Shown here piece by piece: positions 54,580-64,000 of a stretch of DNA of 64,000 bases. The notes below the pieces were generated by a model. The model searched no databases. It was given only the letters and a program-made list of their open reading frames with translations, and had not been told where the DNA came from. Both the position numbers and the translations under genes were made by a program. Source of the stretch: Rhizomonospora bruguierae. Lineage in GTDB: Bacteria > Actinomycetota > Actinomycetes > Mycobacteriales > Micromonosporaceae. Each line of letters opens with the position of its first letter. Within the stretch, counting starts at the first letter, position 1. The stretch spans positions 19,705-83,704 of the forward strand of contig NZ_BBQH01000035.1 in assembly GCF_018397995.1 (NCBI RefSeq), written 5' to 3'.

Positions 54580-54609
54580 GTCGGGCGCCGGCTTCGGCCG
54601 GCGCCCGAC
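54580..54609. terminator. Bidirectional terminator with UUCG loop
   Basis: Arms of 13 bp (GTCGGGCGCCGGC and its perfect complement) enclose TTCG, an extra-stable tetraloop, between the converging cyclophilin and rel genes. Confidence 0.85.
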
Positions 54610-54627
54610 GCGCATCTCAGGGTCGGG

Positions 54628-57522
54628 TCAGGCCCCCGAGGTGACCCGGTACGCGTCGAAGACGCCGTCCACCTTGCGCACCGTGGCCAGCAGGTGGCCG
54701 AGGTGCTTCGGGTCGGCCATCTCGAAGCTGAAGCGGCTGACCGCCACCCGGTCGCGGGTCGTGGTGACCGTGGCGGACAGGATGTTGACCCGCTCGTCGG
54801 AGAGCACCCGGGTGACGTCCGCGAGCAACTTGTGCCGGTCCAGCGCCTCCACCTGGATGGCCACCAGGAACGTGGACGCCGACGTGGGCTTCCAGCTCAC
54901 CTCGACCATCCGCTCCGGCTGCTTCTTCAGGTCCTGCGCGTTCAGGCAGTCGTCCCGGTGCACGCTGACGCCGCCGGAGCGGGTCACGAACCCGAACACC
55001 GCGTCGCCGGGTACCGGCGTGCAGCACCGGGCCAGCTTGATCCACACGTCGTCCACGCCGCGGACCACCACGCCGGGGTCGCTGGCCTGGCCCTGCCGGG
55101 GCGGGCGGGTCGCCATCGCCGTCTCGGCGATGTCCTCGACCGCGCCCTCCTCGCCGCCGTACCCGGCCATCAGCCGCTGCACCACGGACTGGGCGGAGAC
55201 CTGGTTGTCGCCGACCGCCGCGTAGAGCGCGGACACGTCGGCCAGGTGCAGGTCCCGGGCGATCGTCATGAGCGCGTCGCTGGTGAGCAGCCGCTGCAGC
55301 GGCATGCCCTGCTTGCGCATCGCCTTGACGATCGCCTCCTTGCCGGTCTCGATCGCCTCCTCGCGGCGCTCCTTGTTGAAGTACTGCCGGATCTTCGTGC
55401 GGGCGCGCGGGCTCTTGACGAACCCGAGCCAGTCCTGGGTCGGTGCCGCGGTGTCCGACTTGGACGTGAAGATCTCGATCACGTCGCCGTTGGACAGGGT
55501 CGACTCCAGCGGCACGAGCTTGCCGTTGACCCGGGCGCCGATGCACTTGTGCCCGACCTCGGTGTGCACCGCGTAGGCGAAGTCGACCGGGGTGGAGCCG
55601 GTGGGCAGCGGGATCACGTCGCCCTTCGGCGTGAAGACGTAGACCTCCTGGCTGGACAGGTCGAAGCGCAGCGCGTCCAGGAACTCGCTGGGATCGGCCG
55701 CCTCCCGCTGCCAGTCCAGCAACTGCCGCAGCCAGGTCATCTCGTCGATGTGCGCCGGCGGGCCGACGATCGTCGCGCCCTTCTGCTCCTTGTACTTCCA
55801 GTGCGCGGCGATACCGAACTCGGCGGTGCGGTGCATCGCGTACGTGCGGATCTGCATCTCGACCGGCTTACCGGTCGGCCCGATGACCGTCGTGTGCAGC
55901 GACTGGTACATGTTGAACTTGGGCATCGCAATGTAGTCCTTGAACCGGCCCGGTACCGGTTGCCAGTTCGCGTGGATGACGCCCAGCGCCGCGTAGCAGT
56001 CGCGCACGGTCTCCACCAGGATCCGCACGCCGACCAGGTCGTAGATGTCGTTGAAGTCCCGGCCCCGCACGATCATCTTCTGGTAGATCGAGTACAGGTG
56101 CTTCGGCCGGCCGGTGACCTCCGCCTTGATCTTCGCCGAGCGCAGGTCGGTGGCGACCTTGTTGGTGACCTGGCGCAGCAGGGCCTCGCGCTGCGGCTGA
56201 TGCTCCCCGATCAGCCGGTTGATCTCCTCGAACCGCTTGGGGAACAGCGTGCCGAAGGCCAGGTCCTCCAGCTCCCACTTGATCGTGTTCATGCCCAGCC
56301 GGTGCGCCAGCGGGGCCAGGATCTCCAGCGTCTCCTTGGCCTTCTGCTCCTGCTTGGGGCGGGGCAGGAAGGTCAGCGTGCGCATGTTGTGCAGCCGGTC
56401 GGCCAGCTTGATGACCAGCACCCGCGGGTCCTTGGCCATCGCCACGACCATCTTGCGGATCGTCTCCGCCTTGGCCGCGTCGCCCAGCTTGACCCGGTCC
56501 AGCTTGGTCACGCCGTCGACCAGCAGCGCCACCTCGCCGCCGAAGTCGACGCGCATCTGCTCCAGGTCGTACGCGGTGTCCTCGATCGTGTCGTGCAGCA
56601 GCGCGGCGACCAGCGTGGTGGTGTCCATGCCGAGGTTCGCCAGGATCGTGGCGACCGCCAACGGGTGCGTGATGTACGGGTCGCCGGACTTGCGGTACTG
56701 GCCGGCGTGCCAGCGGGCGGCCACGTCGAAGGCGCGCTGGAGCAGCCGGGCGTCCGCCTTGGGGTGGCTGGCCCGGTGGGTCGAGATCAGCGGCTCCAGT
56801 ACCTCGCTGACCTGGGACGTCTGCCACGGCGCGTTGAACCGCGCCAGCCGCGCCCGGACCCGCCGCCCGGTCGGCGCGTTGGTCAGCCCGAAGCCGTAGC
56901 CGCCCTCGTCCTCGCCGCCGGCCGGTTCGCCGGGCCCACCGCCCGGCGCGGGGTTGCTCAGCGCCCCGTTGCTCGGGCTCCCGTTGCTCGGCGCGCCGTT
57001 GTTCAGACCCCCGTTGCCCAGCGCGCCGTTACTCAGCCCGGCGTTGCCCAGTGCGCCGCTACCCAGTGCCGTGGTGCCCGGCACCCCGTTGCTCGCTGCC
57101 GCGTTTCCCGGGGCCCCGTTCGTCGGTGCCCGGTGGCTCGGCGCCGCGTTGCCCGCGGCCCCGGTGCCTGGTGCCGCCTTGCGCGGCGTCGCGGCGGACC
57201 GCTGCGCCCGGTCGATCGGCACGACGTTGTCCGGACCAGCGCCGCTGGCCGGGTCGTCACCGGACCCGGGCACCTCGCCGGCGGGACGGGCCGCCACGGG
57301 CCCCTGCCCCGCGGGGGGCCGCTGAGCCTCCGCCGGCTGGTCGCCGGACGGTGGCGCCACCGCGGGCGGGTCGGCCGGGCCGGGCGCACCGGAGGGCGTG
57401 CCCGCCGCACCGGGCGTGCCCGCCGAGCCTGGCATGCCGGCCGGGTCGTCGTCGGGACGGCCGCCGGTTCGGCCCGTCGGGATCACCGCGCCCTCCGTCG
57501 GAGGGGCCACGTCGCTGGACAC
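54628..57522 (-). CDS. relA: Bifunctional (p)ppGpp synthetase/hydrolase Rel
   Basis: 964 residues from a GTG that has GAGGAG six bases upstream; longer starts (57540, 57609) lack this. Order: a low-complexity N-terminal tail of about 230 residues; the HD hydrolase domain with LLHDTIEDT; the synthetase domain with [13 protein letters not shown] and EMQIRT; TGS ([27 protein letters not shown]); a zinc-type region with RCCTPVPGD; and a C-terminal ACT domain. Both activities look intact. The tail contains a 15-bp tandem array (56953-57162). Usual actinobacterial Rel proteins are about 790-850 residues, so the extra length is the tail. It lies downstream of apt. Confidence 0.96.
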   Translation of the reverse strand: MSSDVAPPTEGAVIPTGRTGGRPDDDPAGMPGSAGTPGAAGTPSGAPGPADPPAVAPPSGDQPAEAQRPPAGQGPVAARPAGEVPGSGDDPASGAGPDNVVPIDRAQRSAATPRKAAPGTGAAGNAAPSHRAPTNGAPGNAAASNGVPGTTALGSGALGNAGLSNGALGNGGLNNGAPSNGSPSNGALSNPAPGGGPGEPAGGEDEGGYGFGLTNAPTGRRVRARLARFNAPWQTSQVSEVLEPLISTHRASHPKADARLLQRAFDVAARWHAGQYRKSGDPYITHPLAVATILANLGMDTTTLVAALLHDTIEDTAYDLEQMRVDFGGEVALLVDGVTKLDRVKLGDAAKAETIRKMVVAMAKDPRVLVIKLADRLHNMRTLTFLPRPKQEQKAKETLEILAPLAHRLGMNTIKWELEDLAFGTLFPKRFEEINRLIGEHQPQREALLRQVTNKVATDLRSAKIKAEVTGRPKHLYSIYQKMIVRGRDFNDIYDLVGVRILVETVRDCYAALGVIHANWQPVPGRFKDYIAMPKFNMYQSLHTTVIGPTGKPVEMQIRTYAMHRTAEFGIAAHWKYKEQKGATIVGPPAHIDEMTWLRQLLDWQREAADPSEFLDALRFDLSSQEVYVFTPKGDVIPLPTGSTPVDFAYAVHTEVGHKCIGARVNGKLVPLESTLSNGDVIEIFTSKSDTAAPTQDWLGFVKSPRARTKIRQYFNKERREEAIETGKEAIVKAMRKQGMPLQRLLTSDALMTIARDLHLADVSALYAAVGDNQVSAQSVVQRLMAGYGGEEGAVEDIAETAMATRPPRQGQASDPGVVVRGVDDVWIKLARCCTPVPGDAVFGFVTRSGGVSVHRDDCLNAQDLKKQPERMVEVSWKPTSASTFLVAIQVEALDRHKLLADVTRVLSDERVNILSATVTTTRDRVAVSRFSFEMADPKHLGHLLATVRKVDGVFDAYRVTSGA
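56953..57162 (-). repeat. 15-bp tandem array in the Rel N-terminus, about 14 copies
   Basis: Units start every 15 bases from 56953 (GTTGCTCAGCGCCCC and variants) and encode pentapeptides such as [15 protein letters not shown] and NGGLN at about residues 121-190 of Rel. Confidence 0.9.
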
Positions 57523-57722
57523 CGGCCGCTCCTCACCCATCACACTCGCCGGGGGTCGGGGTCGACCCGACCGCATGTCGTCGGGGTATCCGGCGCGGCG
57601 CCCGTGCATCGTTCAGCACTGGGGCGCCGCCCGCGTTTCTCCCGGTCAGATAGGCAATGCTACCCGTCGCAGCCACGCCTCGCCCCTATCGCGACCGCCG
57701 CGCCGGGCGGGACGGCCATGCC

Positions 57723-58289
57723 TCAAACGGACAGCAGGGCGTGTACCGGACGCGGCGCCAGCCTCGTCCGGCCGCCCAGAAAGCCCAGCTCCAGCACCAC
57801 GGTGAAGCCGGCCACCGTGCCGCCGGCCCGCTCCACGAGGGCCAGCGACGCCTCCGCCGTGCCGCCGGTGGCGAGCACGTCGTCGACCACGAGCACCCGC
57901 TGGCCGGGGCCGAACGCGTCCCGGTGGACCTCCAGCTCGGCGGTGCCGTACTCCAGCTCATAGGAGGCCGCGTAGGCCGCCCGGGGCAGCTTGCCGGCCT
58001 TGCGCACCGGGACGACGCCCGCCCCGGTGGCGTACGCGACGGCGGCGGCCAGCACGAAGCCGCGGGCCTCGATGCCCACCACGACGTCGAAGCCGTCCCC
58101 GTAGTGGTCCACCATGGCGTCGATCACCCGGTGGAACACCGCGCCGTCGGCGAACACCGGCGACAGGTCCTTGAAGACGACGCCGGGCTTGGGGAAGTCC
58201 GGCACGTCGACGACCCGGCTGGCCACCAGCGCGGCGGTCGCGACGCCACTGTCGCCGCGCACCGCTGTCTCTGTCGCACCCTCGGTCAC
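57723..58289 (-). CDS. apt: Adenine phosphoribosyltransferase
   Basis: 188 residues. It salvages adenine to AMP with PRPP. The motifs FPKPGVVFKDLSP, VGIEARGFVLAAAVAYATG, and the PRPP loop VLVVDDVLATGGTAEA are intact. I chose the GTG at 58289; an earlier in-frame start at 58337 would lie inside the terminator hairpin of secF. The order secD-secF-apt-rel is typical of actinobacteria. Confidence 0.95.
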   Translation of the reverse strand: MTEGATETAVRGDSGVATAALVASRVVDVPDFPKPGVVFKDLSPVFADGAVFHRVIDAMVDHYGDGFDVVVGIEARGFVLAAAVAYATGAGVVPVRKAGKLPRAAYAASYELEYGTAELEVHRDAFGPGQRVLVVDDVLATGGTAEASLALVERAGGTVAGFTVVLELGFLGGRTRLAPRPVHALLSV

Positions 58290-58310
58290 GGGCCTCACCC
58301 TAGCGCAATC

Positions 58311-58340
58311 GGGGTGGTTCGCCGCACGGCGAACCACCCC
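58311..58340 (-). terminator. Terminator hairpin between secF and apt
   Basis: Perfect 13-bp arms (GGGGTGGTTCGCC at 58311-58323, complement at 58328-58340) with loop GCAC, 17 nt after the secF stop. It separates the sec genes from apt-rel. Confidence 0.8.
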
Positions 58341-58357
58341 GACAAAGCGTTACCGCC

Positions 58358-59542
58358 TCAGCGTCGCTTGCTCCCGCTCGGCCGACCGCCGCGGCCGCCG
58401 CCGCCGCGGTTCCCGCCCCGGTTGCCGGGCGCGCCAGCGCGCCGCGGGGCCGGCCGGGCGCCCGCCTTCGGCGCCGCCGCGCCCGCGGCCGTGCCGGCGA
58501 GCGTGGCGTCCACCGGCTCGGGCTCCGACCGGGCCGCCCGCGCCGCCTTGGCGTCCGCGGCGCCGCCCTTGGCCAGTTGCGCCCGACGGGCGAGGACCCG
58601 CTGGGTGTGCGCCACGTACTTCGGCTCCCGGGACTTGAGCAGCGTCAGCACCGGCGTGGCGAAGAAGATCGACGAGTAGACGGCGGCACCCATACCGACG
58701 AACAGCACGAGACCGAGGTCCTCCAGGGTGCCCGCGCCGAGCAGGCCGGCACCGATGAACAGCAGGCCGCCGACCGGCAACAGCGCCACCAGGCCGGTGT
58801 TGATCGACCGCATCAGGGTCTGGTTGACCGCCAGGTTGGCCGCCTCGGGGTAGGTCTGCGCGGCGCCCGAGGTGATCCCGCGGGTGTTCTCCTGGACCTT
58901 GTCGAACACCACCACGACGTCGTACAGGGCGAAGCCGAGGATGGTCAGGAAGCCGATCACCGTGGACGGCGTCACCTCGAACCCGACCAGCGAGTAGACG
59001 CCGGCGGTGACCACCAGGTCCAGCAGCAGCGAGCTGACCGCCGCCGCCGCCATCCGCCACTCGAAGCGCAGGATCAGGTAGATCGAGACCAGCACCAGGA
59101 AGATCAACAGGCCGAGCAGGGCCTGGCGGGTCACCTGGCCGCCCCAGGCCGGGCTGACCCGACTGTCGCTGATCTGGTCGGCGGCGATGCCCAGGCGCTG
59201 CGCCAGCCCCTGCTTGATCGTCGTGTTCTCCTCCTGCGTCACCTCACCGGTACGCAGCAGGTACGTGGCGCTGTCGCCGCGGCCGACGGTCTGCGCGGAG
59301 ACCACCTCCGCGCCGGCCGTCTTGGCCGCGTCCTCCACCTCGGTCAGCGAGCCGGCCGACGCGGGCAACTGGTACTGGTTGCCGCCGGAGAACTCGATGC
59401 CGAGGCTGAACCCGCGGATCAGGAAGCTGGACAGCGCGACGACCACCAGCGCGCCGGCGATCAGGAACCACAGGTTGCGGCGCTTGCGCACCACGTCGAT
59501 GCCGGCCTCACCGCGGTACAGCCGGGTAGCGAGCCCGCTCAT
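58358..59542 (-). CDS. secF: Protein translocase subunit SecF
   Basis: 394 residues. SecF works with SecD to pull exported proteins out of the Sec channel using the proton gradient. Six membrane segments are expected; visible ones include LWFLIAGALVVVALSSFLI and ALLGLLIFLVLVSIYLILRF. The family signature GIEFSGGNQYQLP follows the first helix, and TVIGFLTILGFALYDVVVVFDKV lies in the channel region. The C-terminal tail is Ala/Arg/Gly rich and ends in repeated GNRGG units. One nt separates it from secD. Confidence 0.96.
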   Translation of the reverse strand: MSGLATRLYRGEAGIDVVRKRRNLWFLIAGALVVVALSSFLIRGFSLGIEFSGGNQYQLPASAGSLTEVEDAAKTAGAEVVSAQTVGRGDSATYLLRTGEVTQEENTTIKQGLAQRLGIAADQISDSRVSPAWGGQVTRQALLGLLIFLVLVSIYLILRFEWRMAAAAVSSLLLDLVVTAGVYSLVGFEVTPSTVIGFLTILGFALYDVVVVFDKVQENTRGITSGAAQTYPEAANLAVNQTLMRSINTGLVALLPVGGLLFIGAGLLGAGTLEDLGLVLFVGMGAAVYSSIFFATPVLTLLKSREPKYVAHTQRVLARRAQLAKGGAADAKAARAARSEPEPVDATLAGTAAGAAAPKAGARPAPRRAGAPGNRGGNRGGGGRGGRPSGSKRR

Positions 59543-59543
59543 G

Positions 59544-61376
59544 TCAGGCCTCCTTGGCGCGCGGGTTGCGGGTGGTGGCCGGAGTCTCGGTGTCCCGCTG
59601 GAGCACCCGGCCGAGGCCGCTCACCTTGGGCGACAGGAACGCCCGGGTATTGGCGAACATCGTCATGATCGGGTGCCGGAACAGGAAGACCACCATCAGG
59701 TCCAGGATCGTGGCCAGGCCGAGCGCGAACGCGAAGCCCTTCACGGTGCCGACCGACACCACGTAGAGCACCACGGCGGCCATGATCGAAATGGCGTTCG
59801 CGGAGATAATCGTACGCCGCGCCCGGGCCCAGGCCCGGGGCACCGCGCTCCGCGGTGATCGACCGTCGCGGATCTCGTCCTTCAATCGTTCGAAGTAGAT
59901 GACGAACGAGTCCGCCGCGACGCCCAGCGAGACGATGAGGCCCGCTATGCCGGCGAGGGTCAGGGTGAACCCGATCTGCCGGCCGAGCACGATGAGCGCG
60001 CCGAACACCAGCAGCCCGGACAGGATCAGGCTCAGGAAGATCACCGTGCCGAGCAGCCGGTAGTAGAAGAACGCGTAGATGATGACCAGCAGCATGCCGA
60101 CGCCGGCGGCCAGCAGGCCGGCCTTGAGGTGCTCGGTGCCCAGCGTCGCGGAGATGGTCTGCGCCTCGCTGGCATTGAAGGTCAGCGGCAGCGCACCGTA
60201 CTTGAGCTTGCTCGCCAGCTCCCGGGCCTGCACCTGGCTGAAGCTGCCGGTGATCTGCGAGCCCTTGGACAGCACGCCGAGGATCTGCGGCGCGGAGATG
60301 ACCTTGTTGTCCAGCACCACCGCGACGAGGCAGTGCTGCTGGTCGCCGAGGGCGCTCGCGTCGCAGGCGCTGCCCTCGTTGTTGTACGCCTCCCGGGTCA
60401 GCGCGGTCCACTTGCTCTCGCCGGAGCCGGTGAAGTCGAGGCTGACCGCCCAGTCGCTGCCGTTCTCCAGGACCGCGCTCGCGTCCTTGACGTCGGTGCC
60501 CTGCACCTTGGCCACGTCCAGCAGGTACTTGGTGCTGCCCTCGCACGCCACCGCCTGCTGGTTGGGCTCGCGGATCGAGCCCGCGGCCCGGTCGTTGAGC
60601 TGGTCGCAGTTGATCGTGGGCACGTTGAACTGCATCGGGACCGGCAGCGCGGCCGCCTCGGCCGGGGTCAGGTCGCCAAACTTCTCGTAGGTCTGCGCCG
60701 CGGCCGGGTCCGCGCTGGTGTCCACCGGCTCGGTGAGCGCCTCGGCCTGCGCGTACACCGAGTCGCCGACCTTCTCCTTGACCTGCGTGATCAACTCGGG
60801 GTGGCTCGGCGGCGGGGTGGCCGACGCGGTGGGCGCCGGCGTGGCGGACTCGCTGCCGGCCGGCGGCGCGGTCGTGGGGTCGGTCGCGGCCGGCTCCGAG
60901 GCCGGAGGCGTGCTCGGCGGCGCGCTGCCGGAGGCGGTCGGCGTCGGGGTGGCCGTCGGCGGGGTCACGGCCGCACCGTTGGTCACCTTCAGCACCTTGC
61001 GGAACCGCAGCTCGGCGGGTTCGCCGATGTCCTTGAGCCGGTCGTCGTTCTTGCCGGCCAGGGAGACCACGATGTTCTGGTTGCCCTCGGTGACCACCTC
61101 GGCCTCGGTCACGCCGAGGCCGTTGACCCGGTCGTCGATGATCTGGCGGGCCTGCTCCAACTGGCTGGCCTGCGGCGCGGTGCCGTTCGGGTTCGTCGCC
61201 GTGAGGGTGACCCGGGTGCCGCCGACCAGGTCCAGCCCGAGCTTGGGCTCCACCCGCTTGGCGAAGGGCAGGTTACCGGTCCCGGAGAAGAAGACCAGGA
61301 GGTAGAGGACGACGAAGATGAGGCCGAGCACGGCGAGCTGCCGCCCGGGGCGCATCTGTCCCTGAGGTGGTGCCAC
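59544..61376 (-). CDS. secD: Protein translocase subunit SecD
   Basis: 610 residues from a GTG (61374-61376). The first membrane helix (LAVLGLIFVVLYLLVFF) is followed by the SecD motif EPKLGLDLVGGTRVTLTA and the P1 periplasmic domain. Then come the membrane bundle with SLGVAADSFVIYFERLKDEIRDG and the C-terminal signature. A Thr/Pro/Ser-rich insertion at about residues 138-190 interrupts P1, as often seen in actinobacteria. The start alternatives are this GTG and an ATG about 30 nt further in. Confidence 0.95.
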   Translation of the reverse strand: MAPPQGQMRPGRQLAVLGLIFVVLYLLVFFSGTGNLPFAKRVEPKLGLDLVGGTRVTLTATNPNGTAPQASQLEQARQIIDDRVNGLGVTEAEVVTEGNQNIVVSLAGKNDDRLKDIGEPAELRFRKVLKVTNGAAVTPPTATPTPTASGSAPPSTPPASEPAATDPTTAPPAGSESATPAPTASATPPPSHPELITQVKEKVGDSVYAQAEALTEPVDTSADPAAAQTYEKFGDLTPAEAAALPVPMQFNVPTINCDQLNDRAAGSIREPNQQAVACEGSTKYLLDVAKVQGTDVKDASAVLENGSDWAVSLDFTGSGESKWTALTREAYNNEGSACDASALGDQQHCLVAVVLDNKVISAPQILGVLSKGSQITGSFSQVQARELASKLKYGALPLTFNASEAQTISATLGTEHLKAGLLAAGVGMLLVIIYAFFYYRLLGTVIFLSLILSGLLVFGALIVLGRQIGFTLTLAGIAGLIVSLGVAADSFVIYFERLKDEIRDGRSPRSAVPRAWARARRTIISANAISIMAAVVLYVVSVGTVKGFAFALGLATILDLMVVFLFRHPIMTMFANTRAFLSPKVSGLGRVLQRDTETPATTRNPRAKEA

Positions 61377-61622
61377 GGCTGTCGTGTCTCCCTGTGCGCT
61401 ACGCCGCTGGCTGCGCCGGCGCGGCGGTGTGGTGGGGCTCCGCCCGGACGGGCGGACGCGGGTGTGCGTACGGCGCTGGGCGCCGCACGGGCGACGCCGC
61501 TGGGGCACCGCCCGCGATTATCCAACAGTGTCAATGGCGACGGACCCGCGGGGTCCGCCGTGCGGGCACGCCGGTCGGCCCGGACCCGGCGCGTCGCACC
61601 GTGCCCCGGGCCGACCCGGCGC

Positions 61623-62006
61623 TCACTTCCTGCGCTCGTCGACCACCGGGTTGACCGGCTCGGCCGCCGGCTCCGCCTCGTCGGCCGGCTCGGCCGCGAC
61701 ATCCCCGGCACCCTCGGCCTCGCTGACCACCCGGGCGACCGCCTGCCGCGCGTACCGGGTGTGCACGCCCGGGGCCACCTCGAGCGTCACCGACTCGTCG
61801 TCGACGCCCACGACGGTGCCGTACAGCCCGCCGATGGTGATGACCTCGGTGCCCGGCGTGAGCGAGGACTGCATCTGCTCGGCCTGGCGGCGCCGCTTCT
61901 GCTGCGGACGGATCATCATGAAGTACATGACGCCGAAGAGCAGGACGATCATGAGAAGCGGGAAGTAGCTCGCGCCGCCACCGCTGCTCGATGCTGCCTG
62001 GACCAC
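61623..62006 (-). CDS. yajC: Preprotein translocase accessory subunit YajC
   Basis: 127 residues. One membrane helix (FPLLMIVLLFGVMYFMMIRPQQKRRRQ, the RPQQKR motif being diagnostic) precedes a small cytoplasmic domain (LTPGTEVITIGGLYGTVVGVDDE) and an acidic tail. The GTG at 62006 has GGGAAGG seven bases upstream, better than the GTG at 62039. It sits upstream of secD with about 250 nt between, where I see no gene. Confidence 0.94.
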   Translation of the reverse strand: MVQAASSSGGGASYFPLLMIVLLFGVMYFMMIRPQQKRRRQAEQMQSSLTPGTEVITIGGLYGTVVGVDDESVTLEVAPGVHTRYARQAVARVVSEAEGAGDVAAEPADEAEPAAEPVNPVVDERRK

Positions 62007-62152
62007 CTGTACGCCTTCCCGTCGGCCGCCGCCGGACACTCGGCGCCGGCGGCGACTTCACCTGCTGAAACTGGTTTGTGTCCGCGTCGGACCGCGGCGA
62101 GTCTAGTCGCTGGACCTGGGAACGCCGAATACGGTCGGCAGGGGTTTGTCGA

Positions 62153-63208
62153 TCACGATTCGGTCGCGGCGCCGCCGAACAGGTCCGGGGCACCCTCCAG
62201 GAACCGGTGCGCGGGAGGGGTGCGCCCCAGGTGACGCCAGGCACCGGCTGTGGCGACCCGACCACGCGGCGTACGCGCCAACAGCCCCGCCCGCACCAGG
62301 AACGGCTCGCACACCTCCTCCACCGTGTCCGGCTGCTCCCCCACCGCCACCGCCAGCGTCGACAGCCCCACCGGCCCCCCGCCGAACGAATCCACCAGCG
62401 CGGTCAGAACCGCCCGGTCGAGCCGGTCCAAGCCCAGGTCGTCGACGTCGTAGACGCGCAGGGCCGCCCGCGCGGTCGTCTGGTTCACCACCCCGTCGGC
62501 GCGCACCTCGGCGTAGTCCCGGACCCGCCGCAACAGCCGGTTCGCGATCCGGGGGGTGCCCCGCGAGCGGCCCGCGATCTCGACGGCGCCGTCCGGGGTG
62601 ATCGGCACGTCCAGGATCCGCGCCGACCGGGTCACCAGCAGCTCCAGCTCCTGCGGCGGGTAGAAGTCCAGGTGGCCGACGAAGCCGAACCGGTCCCGCA
62701 TCGGGCCGGTCAGCAGGCCCGCCCGGGTGGTCGCCCCGACCAGCGTGAACGGCTCCACGTCCAGCGGGATCGCGGTCGCCCCCGGGCCCTTGCCGACCAC
62801 CACGTCGACCCGGAAGTCCTCCATCGCGCTGTACAGCAGCTCCTCGGCCGGCTTGGCGATCCGGTGAATCTCGTCGATGAACAGCACGTCGCCGGTGGCC
62901 AGCCCGGTCAGGATCGCGGCCAGGTCGCCGGAGCGCTCGATCGCCGGACCGCTGGTGATCCGCAGCCCGACGCCCAGCTCGGCGGCCACGATCATCGCCA
63001 TCGTGGTCTTGCCGAGGCCGGGGGCGCCGGACAGCAGGATGTGGTCCGGCGGCCGACCCCGCCGCAGCGCGCTGCCCAGCAGCAGCTCCAACTGCTCCCG
63101 CACCCGGTGCTGCCCGATCACCTCGGCGAGCCGCTTCGGCCGGACGCTGGCCTCCGCCTCCCGCTCGGCCTCGTCCGCGTACCCCGAGACGAGGTCCCGC
63201 TCGCTCAC
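62153..63208 (-). CDS. ruvB: Holliday junction branch migration ATPase RuvB
   Basis: 351 residues. Walker A is GAPGLGKTT, Walker [11 protein letters not shown], sensor 1 ATTRAG, and the arginine finger region GPMRDRFGF. The C-terminal winged helix contains [12 protein letters not shown]. The GTG at 63208 starts [15 protein letters not shown] as in other actinobacteria; the ruvA end overlaps only the longer alternative frame. Confidence 0.96.
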   Translation of the reverse strand: MSERDLVSGYADEAEREAEASVRPKRLAEVIGQHRVREQLELLLGSALRRGRPPDHILLSGAPGLGKTTMAMIVAAELGVGLRITSGPAIERSGDLAAILTGLATGDVLFIDEIHRIAKPAEELLYSAMEDFRVDVVVGKGPGATAIPLDVEPFTLVGATTRAGLLTGPMRDRFGFVGHLDFYPPQELELLVTRSARILDVPITPDGAVEIAGRSRGTPRIANRLLRRVRDYAEVRADGVVNQTTARAALRVYDVDDLGLDRLDRAVLTALVDSFGGGPVGLSTLAVAVGEQPDTVEEVCEPFLVRAGLLARTPRGRVATAGAWRHLGRTPPAHRFLEGAPDLFGGAATES

Positions 63209-63242
63209 CGGTGCGCCCCGGCGCCGGTGCCCGCCCCGGCGG

Positions 63243-63845
63243 TCATCGGACCTTCCCAAGCAGGCGGATGGCCTGGCGCAGCAGCACCGGCACCGGCGGC
63301 GGCGTCCCCTCGACCGTCTCGGCGACCGCCGCGACCGCCTGCTCCGCCTGCGCCGCGCTCCAGCCGAGCCCGGTCAGGCCCTGCCGCACCTGGTCCCCCC
63401 AGGCGCCGGTGGTGACCCCGGCCGCGCCGTCGGCGCCGACCGGCACCGGACCGACCCGGTCCCGCAGCTCCAGGACCAGCCGCTCGGCGCCCTTCTTCCC
63501 GATGCCGGGCACCCGGGTCAGCGTGGCGGTGTCCCCGTTGCCGATGGCCTTGCGCACCGTGTCCGGGCTGTGCACCGCCAGCACCGCCTGCGCCAGCCGC
63601 GGACCCACGCCGCTGGCCGTCTGGAGCAGTTCGAACAGGTACTTCTCGTCGTCGTCGGCGAACCCGTACAGGGTCAGCGAATCCTCCCGGACCACCAGGC
63701 TGGTGGCCAGCCGCGCCTGTTCGCCGGCACGCAGGCCGGCGAGCGTGCCCGGCGAACAGTGCACGCTCAGCCCCACGCCACCCACCTCGATCACCGCGGC
63801 GTCCGGCGTCACCGTCGCCACCCGGCCCCGCACGCTGGCGATCAT
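63243..63845 (-). CDS. ruvA: Holliday junction DNA helicase subunit RuvA
   Basis: 200 residues. The N-terminal OB fold ([25 protein letters not shown]), the helix-hairpin-helix motifs ([17 protein letters not shown] and [14 protein letters not shown]) and the C-terminal RuvB-binding domain ([20 protein letters not shown]) are complete. The start overlaps the upstream ruvC stop (ATGA). Confidence 0.97.
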   Translation of the reverse strand: MIASVRGRVATVTPDAAVIEVGGVGLSVHCSPGTLAGLRAGEQARLATSLVVREDSLTLYGFADDDEKYLFELLQTASGVGPRLAQAVLAVHSPDTVRKAIGNGDTATLTRVPGIGKKGAERLVLELRDRVGPVPVGADGAAGVTTGAWGDQVRQGLTGLGWSAAQAEQAVAAVAETVEGTPPPVPVLLRQAIRLLGKVR

Positions 63846-64000
63846 CGCACCTCTCCCCTCGCCTGCCTCAGCACCGCATCCGCCCGCGCCGCCCGGGCGC
63901 CGGGCGCCTCCCGCGGGACCGCGCCGGCCGGCCGCCCCGCGGCGCGGGTCGCATCGCGAGGCACCGATTCGGCCGCCCGGCGGGCCGCGCGGGCCTGGCG
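63842..64000 (-). CDS. ruvC: C-terminal tail of RuvC (partial)
   Basis: An open frame of 52 codons and a stop, running off the right edge and overlapping the ruvA ATG by 4 nt. The sequence is Ala/Arg rich (RQARAARRAAESVPR, then [13 protein letters not shown]), like the poorly conserved C-terminal extensions of actinobacterial RuvC. Catalytic residues lie outside the window, so the assignment rests on the conserved ruvC-ruvA-ruvB order. Confidence 0.65.
   Translation of the reverse strand, partial: RQARAARRAAESVPRDATRAAGRPAGAVPREAPGARAARADAVLRQARGEVR

Noticed and set aside
57657..57662. Promoter for rel (TAGCAT on the minus strand)
   Set aside because: Fits TANNNT but has no acceptable -35; such hexamers are common by chance.
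54172..57963. 1263-codon plus-strand ORF opposite rel and apt
   Set aside because: Antisense to two clearly conserved genes; no recognisable domain and crosses a terminator.
61377..61622. Gene between yajC and secD
   Set aside because: Open frames lack ribosome binding sites and known similarity; treated as spacer.

Overview
This window is a high-GC actinomycete chromosome segment made almost entirely of housekeeping operons on the minus strand. The gene orders pyrF-mihF-gmk-rpoZ-coaBC-metK-priA, ruvC-ruvA-ruvB-yajC-secD-secF-apt-rel, a BldD regulator next to the pyr operon, and a GlnX-GlnH-PknG cluster point to a sporulating actinobacterium. I infer Micromonosporaceae (Micromonospora/Actinoplanes-like) from overall resemblance; the genus is not proven by anything here. 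I see no rRNA, tRNA, CRISPR array, transposase or prophage.

Layout. 1-6.4 kb: def (partial), priA, metK, coaBC, rpoZ, gmk and mihF, read leftwards. 6.5-17.3 kb: a pyrimidine operon pyrR-pyrB-pyrC-carA-carB-pyrD-bioA-pyrF with mostly 4-nt stop/start overlaps. The biotin gene bioA is lodged inside it, and a PyrR-binding RNA hairpin sits directly on the pyrR ribosome binding site. 17.4-19.1 kb: the only sizeable plus-strand island on the left, holding bldD (with the c-di-GMP signature) and an Erm/KsgA-type rRNA methyltransferase preceded by a short uORF. 19.2-27.2 kb: yqgF-mltG-aroE-aroC-aroK-(WYL regulator)-aroB-aroQ-efp-nusB, the chorismate pathway plus translation and cell-wall genes. 27.3-39.1 kb: aspS, a wrecked sugar-reductase pseudogene, a small membrane protein, rarA, a giant repeat-swollen membrane protein, DUF948 and DUF6167 proteins, and alaS. 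39.3-40.6 kb: a Clp_N/HTH pair and two decayed plus-strand ORFs.

40.5-49.9 kb is the most interesting part. It holds glnX (membrane sensor), glnH (amino-acid-binding lipoprotein), a helical protein, pknG (Ser/Thr kinase), a PP2C phosphatase, a vWA protein and an FHA protein. Kinase, phosphatase and FHA protein carry look-alike N-terminal zinc ribbons, so the locus resembles a complete amino-acid-sensing phospho-relay. Directly in front of pknG lie five perfect 80-bp tandem repeats. They form an unbroken chain of five mini-ORFs, each overlapping the next by 4 nt and the last overlapping the pknG start.

50-64 kb: a YbaB-like protein, hisS, an MBL hydrolase, two tandem membrane-anchored cyclophilins (one with degenerate catalytic residues), rel, apt, secF, secD, yajC, ruvB, ruvA and the end of ruvC. 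A recurring theme is in-frame low-complexity or tandem-repeat growth inside conserved proteins (PriA, CarB, YqgF, SecD, Rel, the 1357-residue protein).
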